Notes under the pieces: generated by a model
The model's database searches: none
What the model saw: only the letters and a program-made list of their open reading frames with translations
Told to the model about the DNA's origin: nothing
Made by a program: the position numbers and the translations under genes
Shown here: in pieces, positions 1-9,639 of the stretch
How the letters are laid out: each line of letters starts with the position of its first letter
How positions within the stretch are numbered: the first letter of the stretch is position 1
DNA from: Linanthus parryae
Lineage: Eukaryota; Streptophyta; Magnoliopsida; Ericales; Polemoniaceae
Assembly: GCA_023055425.1 (NCBI GenBank)
Contig: JALGPY010000003.1
Location: forward strand, 72,577,491-72,641,490
Direction: 5' to 3'
Length of the DNA: 64,000 bases

Positions 1-32
1 CGATATTGAAGATTTGCAGATCAAATGAGTTG

Positions 33-41
33 TATATAAGG
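33..41 (+). promoter_or_regulatory. TATA box of element A 5' LTR
   Basis: TATATAAGG. The same box is at 18176-18184 in the 3' LTR. It is the most likely core promoter for the element's genomic RNA, inferred from position and motif only. Confidence 0.55.
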
Positions 42-704
42 AGCTCAGTTTGATGCATAAAAGGCACAACTCAAAGGCTAAAAACAGAGACACTCAAAAA
101 CATTCAAGGATTGCCAAGCAACAAAGAAGCAGATCAAATTCTCAATCCAATTCTCAGAAGAACACTGCACTCTCACAGCAGATTCATTTTATGTGTTCTT
201 CTGTTCTGAACTTTGTTTGTATGTCATTCTTATACTACTTCTGTTTACATTCTCAAGGATTGTTCAAGGTGAACAATAGATAATTCTTAGTTAATCAGAT
301 AACTAGAGAAAGTACTAGATAGGTTAGTGAGAACAAAAGCTGTAACAGAGTAAGGCATTTCTATGTTCTTGAGATCTAGGGCTTAGCTGTTGATTAATAA
401 GAATTGAGTTGAAAATCCTGCAGGGAGAAGATCCCTGAGGTAGAGACGTAATTCCAAGTGGACTGAACGCTATATATCTTGTGTCTCTTTCATTTTCGTT
501 TGTGTGACAAACTTAGAACTTTTGCAGCATTCAAAACAGTTTCATTTCAAGGATCTGTAACTCATTTCAAGGCCTTGAAATAGACTTATTCTTCTATTCA
601 CTCTAACCGTTTTATTCCAAGGGATTGAAACTCATTTCAAGGCCTTGAATCTCTTTACAAATATTTTGAAACCACTACTCCTGCAAAGTTTAGCAAAATT
701 CTGC

Positions 705-738
705 ATACTCTATTCAACCCCCCCCCCCTCTAGAGTAT
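705..738 (+). other. Conserved U5 hairpin with C-rich loop, element A 5' LTR
   Basis: ATACTCTA (705-712) is the exact reverse complement of TAGAGTAT (731-738). The loop begins TTCAA and is mostly C. The same structure occurs in every SIRE-like LTR of this window, always shortly before the LTR 3' end. Function unknown. Confidence 0.7.
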
Positions 739-775
739 TGATCATGTATTTCTACCTACTGTAAACCCCTTCAAT

Positions 776-787
776 TGGTATCAGAGC
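776..787 (+). promoter_or_regulatory. Primer-binding site of element A (initiator Met-tRNA)
   Basis: TGGTATCAGAGC starts two bases after the LTR end. It is the classic plant copia PBS complementary to the 3' end of initiator tRNA-Met, where minus-strand cDNA synthesis starts. Confidence 0.92.
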
Positions 788-822
788 TTGTATTACTGTA
801 TAGATTTAACCATCTTGTGAGT

Positions 823-2530
823 ATGAGTACTGCAGGTGATGGTGGTTTCTCACAGGGAAGAGCTGCTAACAGACCTCCTCTCTTCTGTGGAGACAATTTT
901 GTCCACTGGAAAGAATTGATGAAAATGTTCATAATTGATCAAGATATGGAACTCCCAAATCTGAAGTCTCTCTCTCTCTCTCTTCATCTGAATTAGAGCA
1001 ATTTACAAAGAACTATAAATCTATGAATCTCTTATGTTGTGCTTTGAGTGCAGATGAACTCAACTGGATCTCAAGCTGCAAAAATGCCAAAGAGATATGG
1101 GATGAGCTTGTGGTGAGTTTTGAAGGAACCAGCCAAGTCAAGAAAACCAAGATCAACATATATCTCAAGCAATATGAGCTATTCAAGATGAATGGAGATG
1201 AGTCAATTAGAGACATGTTCAAAAGGTTCACTGACATTGTCAACAACCTTGATTCACTGGGAAAATATATTTCCAATGAAGAGAAGGTGATACGTCTTCC
1301 AAAGGCAAAATGGGAACCAAAGACTACTGCTATTGAAGAAGCTCAAGATCTCTCATCACTTCAACTTGATTACCTACAAGGGAAGCTCCTTACACATGAG
1401 ATATCCATTAATGAAGCTAATGGAGAACTACCTTAAGGTGTCAAGAACTTGGCTCTCAAGGCTAAGGAGAATGAGACAATTCAAAGCCATGAAACTGAGG
1501 ATGATGATGAAGAACAAATTGCTTTGATTTCCAAAGCCTTGACCAGAATTCTTAAAATGAAGAAAAAAAATTGAAAACAAAGACTTCAACAGAGAAAGAC
1601 ACAGATCCTCTAGTAGCAAAGACTACAAAGGTAAATTTCTTCACATAATAATAAGCCTAAATTCATGAATTGCTTTGAGTGTGGTGATGCAGGACACTTG
1701 ATCAGAGACTGTCCACACAAGAAAAGCAAGAACTTTCAGAAGAAAGATCTTGACAGAAGAAAGAAAGCTATGATAGCTTCATGGAGTGATTCAGATACCT
1801 CAAGTGACTCCGAATCTGAAGAAGAACATGCCAAACTATGCTTTATGGCCAAGCATGATGAAATTCCTGAAAAGAACATTGAGGTATTGGTGAATTGTTT
1901 GATTTCAAAACCAACAGAAGCCCTCTTTTATTATCTTAGAACAATGATTTTAAATGAAGAGGACTATCTGAAAGTAATTAGAGTTTTGAAAGAAAAAGTT
2001 CATGAGCAAGCAAAAGAAAATTTACATCTTGTTTGTCTAAATAAGACTCTTGAAATATCTCGGAAGAAAACTGGCAGTGATTTCAAGGCCTTGAAAACCA
2101 GTTTCAAAGCCTTGAAAACACAAGTCAAGGATGTAGTCACTGAGAAATCTCTCTTGAATGATAGAATTGGTAATCTAAGACATCAAGTTAATTAATTGGA
2201 TAACCAAAAGACTACTCTGACTGAGAAACTTCAAGAATCTAAATTGGTCAAATTCAAACTTGGAGGCTCAGAACACAACTTGAACCTGATTCTTGGAGGT
2301 ATCTTGAAGTCTGTTCACAAAACTGGTATTGGATACAATCCAAATTTTCCAAAGAAAAACAATACCAGATTTGTGAAAGCTGGAAGCAAAACATCTCCTA
2401 AGTGACATTACTGCAATAAGATTGGTCATGATAAAATGACTTGTCCTTTTAGAAGAAGAGACCCTCACATTATGAGGAACACTTTTCCCTTCCAACTCAA
2501 AGGACAAGTTTTGGGTTACTAAAGGGGTTA
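823..2530 (+). pseudogene. gag of element A, disrupted
   Basis: The likely start is the ATG at 823 (MSTAGDGGFSQGRAANRPPLF...), matching B's start at 7870. The gag polypeptide region of copia type (LTR-polyprotein/UBN2-like) is recognisable around 1023-1430. A CCHC zinc knuckle (CFECGDAGHLIRDC) is encoded at 1671-1712. A second knuckle near 2401-2445 has its first Cys codon changed to TGA. Relative to B there is a deletion near 955, replaced by a CT-rich run (about 965-983). Frameshifts lie near 1000 and 1290, and stops are present at 1434 and 2193. The zinc knuckles would package RNA in virus-like particles if intact. The stretch at 2081-2117 encodes a repeated FKALKT peptide from two palindrome copies. 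Confidence 0.85.
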
Positions 2531-2559
2531 TACCACCTAAAATGGTTTACCTGAATATG

Positions 2560-5500
2560 AATCTAAATTCAGCACTTGGTCTAACAGCTGGGTAAGGCAG
2601 TGAATGGTGTTTGTCGGGTGTCACCAAGATCAAAGAGAAAAAGTGGTTTATGGACATTGGTTGCTTAAGAAACATGAGTGGAAAGAGATCTCTATTCTGA
2701 GAACTGAAAGAGTAATCAGAAGGATCAATTACACTTGGTGACAAAGGCAAATGCAACATTCTTGGTATTGGTAAAGTTGGTACAAATTCTGAAAATTCCA
2801 TTCTGATGTATATCTAGTTGATGGCTTGAAATTTAATTTGATTAGTGTATCTCAATTGTGTGACAATGGAAACAAACTTATATTTTACAAATAGAAATTT
2901 GTGGTGCAGAATGAGAAATCTGGCAATTACATCATCACAGCCTCTAGATCAAACAATGTTTATACTTTTCAAACTAATAAGGTTGCAAGTGAAAACTTGA
3001 AGTGTCTCAAGGCCTTCAAAGAGGATTCAAAGGTTTGGCACAGAAATTTGGGACATATTATCTTGCATACCTTGGACAAGTTAGTCTCCAAGAACTTGGT
3101 AAGAGGCTTACCCTCTATCAAGTTCAAATATGAAGAAGTATGCAAGGCATGTGCACAAGGCAAGCAAACTAGAAGCTCATTCAAGCCAAATAACTTTTTA
3201 AGTACTACTAGACCCATTGAACTGCTGCATATGGATCTCTATGGTCCTATGAGAACTCCAACTCCAAAGGGTAAGAATTACATGCTTGTTATTGTTGATG
3301 ACTTCTCTAGATATACTTGGGTAATGTTTCTGAAAGAAAAATCTGAAGCTCTCTTTGAATTTTCAAAACTTTGTAGAGAACTTCAAACTTTGAAAAACCC
3401 TACCTATTGCTTCAATCAGAAGTGATTATGGTAGAGAGTTTGATCAACTTGAGTCTGGTCTATTATGTTCTAAGCATGGCATCTCTCACAACTTTTATGC
3501 TCCTAGAACTCCTCAACAAAATGGAGTAGTTGAAAGAAAGAACATGACTCTTGAAGATATATCAAGAACAATGCTCCTGGAAAACAAGTTGCCAAAGTAT
3601 TATTGGGAAGAAGTTGTGAATACAGCAAACTATATCCTTAACAGGTGGTTGATCAGACCTACTCTGAAGAAGACCCCCTATGAGTTGTTCAAAGGAAGAA
3701 AGCCAAACATTTCTTCAAACATTTTGGTTGTACCTGTTTTGTCCACAATAATGGTAAGGACAATCTTGGTTAGTTTGATGAAAGAAGTGATGAAGGTATT
3801 TTTCTTGGCTATTCACATAAAAGCAAAGCCTATAGAGTTTGTAATAAGAGAACCCAGCTTGTGGAAGAAAGCATTCATGTTATTTTTTATGAAAGCTATG
3901 ATGGTTCTTTGAGTGATGGTTTTGCAGATCTCAATCTGAAAAAGCATGATTCAGATACTGAAGAAGAATCCTCAAAAGGATCCAAGGAAATGTCACGGGA
4001 ACAAGGCATGCATTTTCAAGGCCTTGAAACAAAGGTTCAAAGCCTTTTAACAGAATCTCCAGAGAAAACAAGAGAACAAGCTACTACTTCAAGTTCTCAT
4101 AGACATGAAAAGCATACCAGAGAGCCTGAACTATTGAAACCAAGAAAGAGAATCTTTCATCGCATCCTGATGATAACATTATTTTTGATCCAACCACTAT
4201 TACACAAATAGATCGCAGTTGAAAAATCTATGTGCTTTTAATGCCTTTATTTCTCTTGTAGAGCCTAAAACTGTGAAGGAAGCATTACAAGAATCAGACT
4301 GGATTATAGCTATGCAAAGAGAACTCAATGAGTTTGAAAGGAACAAGGTCTGGAATCTAGTTCCTCCACCAAGAAATCAGTCTGTCATTGGCACCAGATG
4401 GGTATTCGGAAACAAGTTAGATGAGAATGGGAAGGTATCAGGAACAAAGCTAGATTTGTTGCTCAAGACTACAATCAAGAAGAAGGTATTGACTATGAAG
4501 AAACTTTTGCTCCTGTTTCCAGGTTAGAAGCAATTAGAATTTTACTTTTATTTGCATCTCACAAAAACATGAAACTATTTCAAATGGATGTGAAGTGTGC
4601 TTTTTTAAATGGTTATCTGCAAGAAGAAGTTTATGTTGCTCAACCTCCAGGTTTTTAAAATGACAAGTTTCCAGATCATGTTTACAAACTTGACAAAGCT
4701 CTTTATGGTTTATAACAAACTCCAAGAGCTTGGTATAAAAGATTGTCAGAGTTTCTACTTGAAAATGATTTCAAAAGAGGATTGGTAGGCAAGACCATTT
4801 TCATAAAGACCCATGAGAAAGATATGCTTGTAGTTCAGATTTATGTTGATGATATTCTGTTTGGAGCTACTAATGATCTTTTGTGCAAGGAATTCTCAAG
4901 TCATATGAGCAGGGAATTTAAAATGAGCTTGATGGGTGAATTGAACTTCTTCCTTAGACTTCAGATTCATCAAATGAATAAGAAAATTTTCTTACATCAA
5001 ATCAAGTATACAAAGGAATTGCTAAAAAAGTATAATATGTCTCAATCCAAAGAGATTAAGACTCCCATGAATTCCACATTGTCTTTAGACAAGGATGAAT
5101 TTGGTAAGAGTATGAATGTGAAAGAGTATAGAGGTATGATTGGATCATTCCTCTACCTCACATCTAGTAGACCAGATATCATGTTCAGTGTGTGCATGTG
5201 TGCTAGATTTCAAGCTGATCCTAAGGAATCAAACTTGACTGCAGTTAAAAGAATGTTTAGATATCTCAATGGTACCAAAGACTTAGGGCTTTGGTATCCT
5301 AAACATTCTAACTTCTCTTTGTGTGGCTATTCAGATGCTGATTTTGCAGGATATAAAGTTGACAGAAAGAGTACATCAGGGTGCTGTCAATTTCTTGGAT
5401 CATCTTTAATCAGCTGGCATTCAAAGAAACCAAACTCAGTTTCACTATCAATAGCTGAAGCTGAATACATAGCAGCTGGAGCTTGATGTTATCAAGTACT

Positions 5501-5794
5501 TTGGATAGCACAACAAATGGAGATCTTGGATTTGATTTTAGAGATATACCTATCAAGTGTGAAAACACAAGTGCAATATCAATTACAAAGAATCCAGTTC
5601 AATATTCAAGAACAACGCACATTCATGTTAGACATCACTTCATCAGAGATCATGCAGAGAAAGGTGATATTATTCATGAATTTGTTTCTACTAACTTGCA
5701 ATTTGCAGATATCTTCACTAAACCATTGCCAGATGAAAGATTCTCAGCCTTAAGATTGGAATTGGGCAAGCTAAATAAGGAAGCTTTGGTTTAG
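2560..5794 (+). pseudogene. pol of element A (protease, integrase, RT, RNase H), disrupted
   Basis: The protease motif is at about 2644-2680 as WFMDIGC, where the family has D-S/T-G. The integrase zinc region starts near 3040 (WHRNLGH...CKACAQGK). The catalytic domain starts near 3228 (HMDLYGPM, VIVDDFSRYTW) and continues past a frameshift near 3405 (RSDYGREF; GVVERKN near 3525). RT runs from about 4250, with intact YVDD (encoded near 4843) but in-frame stops near 4657 and 4711. RNase H follows (GYSDADFAG, SIAEAEYIAAGA) with a stop at 5484 and a frameshift. The terminal stop TAG at 5792-5794 overlaps a GGGGGAG run. All enzymatic steps of retrotransposition are represented but none is in one frame. 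Confidence 0.88.
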
Positions 5795-5800
5795 GGGGAG
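5791..5800 (+). promoter_or_regulatory. Internal polypurine-like run overlapping the pol stop codon, element A
   Basis: TTAGGGGGAG contains the pol stop TAG followed by GGGGAG. Element F has the same arrangement on the minus strand (about 52424-52433), and B has a decayed version at 12851-12860. It could be an extra plus-strand priming site; no functional evidence. Confidence 0.4.
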
Positions 5801-6213
5801 AAACAGGTAAGTATTATGTGTTTCAAAGGTTTGAACTAATTTTTAAAGCCTTCAAAATCTTTTCAAAGATTTGAGTATGTGTGCTTTACATGATACAGAT
5901 TTGCAAGGCCTTGAAAGTAAGACTGCATGATAATTAGTCAATAAATCTGGATCTTTCAATATTTGGTGTTATCTTTGTAGATAACTGCTCAATGTTGCCC
6001 CTTAGTTTTAAAAAACCCCATTTCAGCCAAAATAGTATTATATATTTAATTTCCAACGGAACACACAATTTTGAATCTTCTTGATTTATCAAAATCTTCA
6101 AAGATCAGAGAAAATATTTAGTTTCCTTTTCAAACTGAAACTCTCTTCTATTTATCTCTTTCTTTCTCTCCTTCGTATCTATCCTACCTATCTCTCTTCT
6201 TCTCCAAACCCTA
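5795..6213 (+). other. Spacer between pol and ORF3 of element A
   Basis: No ORF is supported here. It holds palindrome variants (for example 5901-5916, one mismatch) and a pyrimidine-rich stretch before the ORF3 start. B has a matching spacer at 12855-13312. Confidence 0.6.
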
Positions 6214-6525
6214 ATGAGAACTAGAAGAGCCTCAAACAGAATTAAGATGGCTAGTGTATCAAAGGCTACGACAGAGAAGAAAATAAAGGACAATGTGGAA
6301 GAGGTTCAGACCATTAATGGGGACTCCAGTTCAAAAACCCCTACTGCAGAAGATATAGCTCCTCCTCCTCCCAATAAGAAGGTCAAGAAAGATGAAAATC
6401 CAGTATCCAGCAAGAAGAAGAAGAAGGCAGTAGAGACTACACCAGAGAAACAGAAGGGCATTCAGATTGGTAACCCAAAGAAGTCAAAGAAGAAAGCTGA
6501 CAAAGCAGACTAGGGAAAAAGAAAG
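6214..6525 (+). pseudogene. ORF3 of element A, N-terminal part (interrupted by element B)
   Basis: The ATG at 6214 follows a CCAAACCCTAATG context that is also found in B at 13313. The product starts MRTRRASNRIKMAS and is very rich in Lys, Glu, Ser and Pro (KKVKKDE, SSKKKKKAVETT). A stop at 6511-6513 follows a small deletion relative to B. Element B is inserted after 6525; the rest of ORF3 resumes at 15869. SIRE-type elements carry a third ORF here, sometimes called envelope-like. I see no signal peptide or membrane helix in this part; the basic runs look more like nucleic-acid binding or nuclear localisation, which is inference. Confidence 0.75.
6521..6525 (+). repeat. Target-site duplication, left of element B (GAAAG)
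   Basis: GAAAG directly precedes the TGTAAG start of B's 5' LTR. The right flank 15869-15873 is TAAAG, matching at 4 of 5 bases, consistent with an old 5-bp duplication. Confidence 0.65.
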
Positions 6526-7087
6526 TGTAAGTTCACAGATTTCATAGGCTTGAAATACAAGCTATTTCAAGTCCTTGACCAGTTTTCAAATCCTTGAATC
6601 ACAAGTTTCACAGGGCTATTTCAAGGCCTTGAAATAACATTCAAAGCCATGAAACTATCTGACTTGTATGCATACTCTAAGGGGGAGCTTTTCAGAGTTC
6701 TTCTGATCTTGTACTAACTCTCCCATCCCTATATTTGATCTGTTATTACATGATGATGAAATAAAAAAGCTTTTGATTCACTTAGACTTCATCCAGTTAA
6801 GCTGTTTGACTTAGTTTTGCATGGAAAATTTCATTTCCTATTTTGCAGGATTAGTTTCCTAATCTGGGTTTTGCAGGAAAGGAAACATTGAGAGAATGTG
6901 ATTATGTTATCAATCAGACACTCATGACAGCTTCTCAATACGTTTTAATACAAGATCAGCACATTATCCTTGGAGATTCTGATCAACTATCCGTTGGGAA
7001 GACTGTTGGAGAAGTCAAAGATTGTAGCCTAATCAAAATGGAAGTTTGTTGCGGAAAATTAGGAAGATTTGCTGACCAATTGAGCAT

Positions 7088-7094
7088 TATAAAT
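7088..7094 (+). promoter_or_regulatory. TATA box of element B 5' LTR
   Basis: TATAAAT, conserved at 15136-15142 in the 3' LTR. Assigned by motif and position only. Confidence 0.5.
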
Positions 7095-7751
7095 GGAGCT
7101 CAATTTGAAGCATTTCATACAACCTCAACAGGCAAAAACGAGAGACACATTTAAGGATTGACAAGCATCAAAGAAGCACATCATTCTCACAATCCATCTT
7201 ACAGAAGATCACTGCATTTTACTGCAGTTCCACTTCCAGTGTTCTTCTATTCTGAGCTTAATTTGCATATCATTCTTATACTACTTCTAGCTCTCATTCT
7301 CAAGGATTGTTCAAAGTAAACAATATATAATTCTTAGTTAATCAGTTAGCTAGAGCAGGTACTAGATAGGTTAGTGAGAACAATAAGCTGTAACAGAGTA
7401 AGGCATATCTTTGTGCATGAGATCTAGGGCTTTGCTTTTGATTAATAAGAATTGTGTTGAAAATCCTGCAGGGATAAGATCCCTGAGGTAGAGACGTAGG
7501 TCCAAGTGGACTAAACTCTATAAATCCTGTGTCTCTTGCATTTATCATTTCACTCTCATACTTTTCTTACACAGCATTCAAACTAGTATGTTTTCAAGGG
7601 TTTGAAACTCTTTTCAAGGCCTTGAAAAAGACTTGTCTGTTTTTCATTTAAACTGTATTTCTCTTCAAAGGCTTTAAACTGTTTTCAATGCCTTGAAATT
7701 CATTGCTCTTTACAGGAAACTCTTATCTTTGCAAGTTTTACAAAAAGTTGC

Positions 7752-7785
7752 ATACTCTATTCAACCCCCCCTCCTTTTAGAGTAT
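7752..7785 (+). other. Conserved U5 hairpin with C-rich loop, element B 5' LTR
   Basis: ATACTCTA (7752-7759) pairs perfectly with TAGAGTAT (7778-7785) across a pyrimidine-rich loop. The 3' LTR copy is at 15801-15832, with one arm decayed to TAGAGTTT. Confidence 0.7.
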
Positions 7786-7822
7786 TTATACTACACTTCT
7801 ACCTGCTCACTCCCCTTTCAAT

Positions 7823-7834
7823 TGGTATCAGAGA
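7823..7834 (+). promoter_or_regulatory. Primer-binding site of element B
   Basis: TGGTATCAGAGA, one mismatch from the initiator Met-tRNA PBS seen in A. It starts two bases after the LTR. Confidence 0.88.
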
Positions 7835-7869
7835 TTGTATCACTATATATATTTAACCATCTGGTGATC

Positions 7870-9600
7870 ATGTGTACTGCAGGTGTTCGTTGTTTCTCAC
7901 AGGGAAGAGCTGCTAACAGACCTCCTCTATTTTGTGAAGATAATTTTTGACTGGAAAGCCTTGATGAAAATGTTCATCATTGATCAAGACATAAAGCTAT
8001 GGACCATTATTAAGAATGGACCTCACACTTTCTATACAGAGAAAGATGGGATTAGAACTCCCAAATCTAAAGATTCTCTCTCTTCATCTGAATTAGAACA
8101 ATTCTCTAAAAATTTCAAAGTATTAACATCTTGTATTGTGCTTTCAGTACATATGAATTCAACAGGATCTCATGTTGTAAGATTGTCAAGGAGATATGGG
8201 ATAAGCTTGTGGTGACATTTGAAGGAACCAGCCAAGTCAAACAAACCAAGATCAACATCTGTCTCAGACAGTATGAGTAATTCAAGATGAATGCAGATGA
8301 GTCAATCAGAGACATGTTCAAAAGGTTCACATGCATAGTCAATAACCTTGATTCACTTGGAAAGCATATTTCCAATGAAGAAAATGTGAGGAAGATTCTG
8401 AGAAGTATTCCAAAGGCAAAATGGGAACCAAAGACTACTGTAATTGAGAAGCTCAACATCTCTCATCACTCCAACTAGATGACCTACAAGGGAAGCTTCT
8501 GACACATGAAATATCCATGAATGAATTTGATGGAGAGATACCAGAAGGTGTCACGAACTTAGCACTCAAGTCCAAAGAGAATGCGAAAATTCAAAGCCTT
8601 GAAACTGAGGATGATGATGGAGATCCATTTGCTTTGATTTCCAAAGCCTTGACCAAAATCCCTAAGATGAAAAAAACTTTGGAAACAAAGACTTCAACAG
8701 AGAAAGACACAGATCATCCAGTATCAAGGACTACAAAGGTAAGTCTTCTTTACAAAATAATAAATCAAAAGTCATGAATTGCTTTGAGTGTGGTGATACA
8801 GGACACTTGATTAGATACTGTCCGCACAAGAAAAGCAAGAACTTCCAGAAGAAAGATCATGACAGAAGAAAGAAAGCTATGATAGCTTCGTGGAGTGATT
8901 CATATAACTCAAGTGACTCTGAATCTAAAGAAGAACATGCCAACCTATGCTTCATGGACAAACTTGATGAAAGTTCTGAAAAGAACATGGAGGTAATGGT
9001 ATACTGTTTGATTTAAAAGCCAAAAGAAGCCCTCTCAGATTATCTTAGAACAATGCGTTTAAATGAAGAGGACTATCTGAAAGAGATTAGAGTTTTGAAA
9101 GAAAAAGTTCATGAGCAAGCAAAAGAGAATTTACATCTTGTTTGTCTGAATCAGAATCTTGAAATCTCTTAGAAGAAAATTGACAGTGATTTCAAGGCCT
9201 TGAAAACCAGTTTCAAAGACTTGAAAACACAAGTCAGGGAAGTAGTCACTGAGAACTCGCTACTGAGTGATAGCCTTGTTAATGTGAGACATCAAGTTGA
9301 TGAATTAGATAAACAAAATACTACACTTACTAAGAAACTCCAAGAAATCTGAATTAGTCAAAGTCAAGCTTGCAGGCTCAGAACACAAGTTAAAATTGAT
9401 TCTTGGAGAAAGTTCAAAGTCTATTCACAAAACTGGTATTGGATACAATCCAAATTTTCCAAGAAAGAACAATACCAGATTTGTTAAAGCTGGAAACAAA
9501 ACTTCTCCTAAGTGTCATTTCTGCAATAAAATTGGTCATGTTAAGATGACTTGTCCTGCTGAAAGGACAAGTTAAACAGATTTGGATTCCTAAAGGGGTC
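7870..9600 (+). pseudogene. gag of element B, disrupted
   Basis: The start at ATG 7870 is homologous to A's start; the frame stops near 7948 (after PPLFCEDNF). The gag body continues in other frames (for example 8287-8478 and 8517-8777). The first CCHC knuckle is at 8780-8821 (CFECGDTGHLIRYC). A second, intact knuckle is at 9513-9554 (CHFCNKIGHVKMTC). A perfect 16-nt palindrome lies at 9190-9205 inside the coding region, giving the same FKALKT peptide as in A. Confidence 0.85.
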
Positions 9601-9639
9601 AGACCACCTAACATGGTAGATCCAGAATATGAGTCTAAA

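Larger units (their letters stand above)
1..773 (+). repeat. 5' LTR of element A (partial, left end outside window)
   Basis: It aligns with the last ~775 bp of the 3' LTR at 18146-18919 and ends in ...CCCCTTCA just before the PBS. It has a TATA-like box (TATATAAGG, 33-41), one perfect 16-nt palindrome (565-580), a one-mismatch copy (635-650), and a C-rich-loop hairpin (705-738). Confidence 0.92.
6526..7820 (+). repeat. 5' LTR of element B
   Basis: 1295 bp, from TGTAAGTTCAC to CCCCTTTCA. It pairs with 14316-15868. It has perfect palindromes at 6619-6634 and 7612-7627, a TATA-like box near 7088, and the C-loop hairpin at 7752-7785. Confidence 0.93.

Noticed and set aside
565..724. Repeated palindromes considered as a CRISPR-like array
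   Set aside because: Spacing is irregular, the units are dispersed over LTR and coding sequence, and the context is a plant retroelement.
776..787. tRNA-like sequence TGGTATCAGAGC (also at 23342, 26138, 38457 and 62341)
   Set aside because: These are retrotransposon primer-binding sites complementary to the tRNA 3' end, not tRNA genes.
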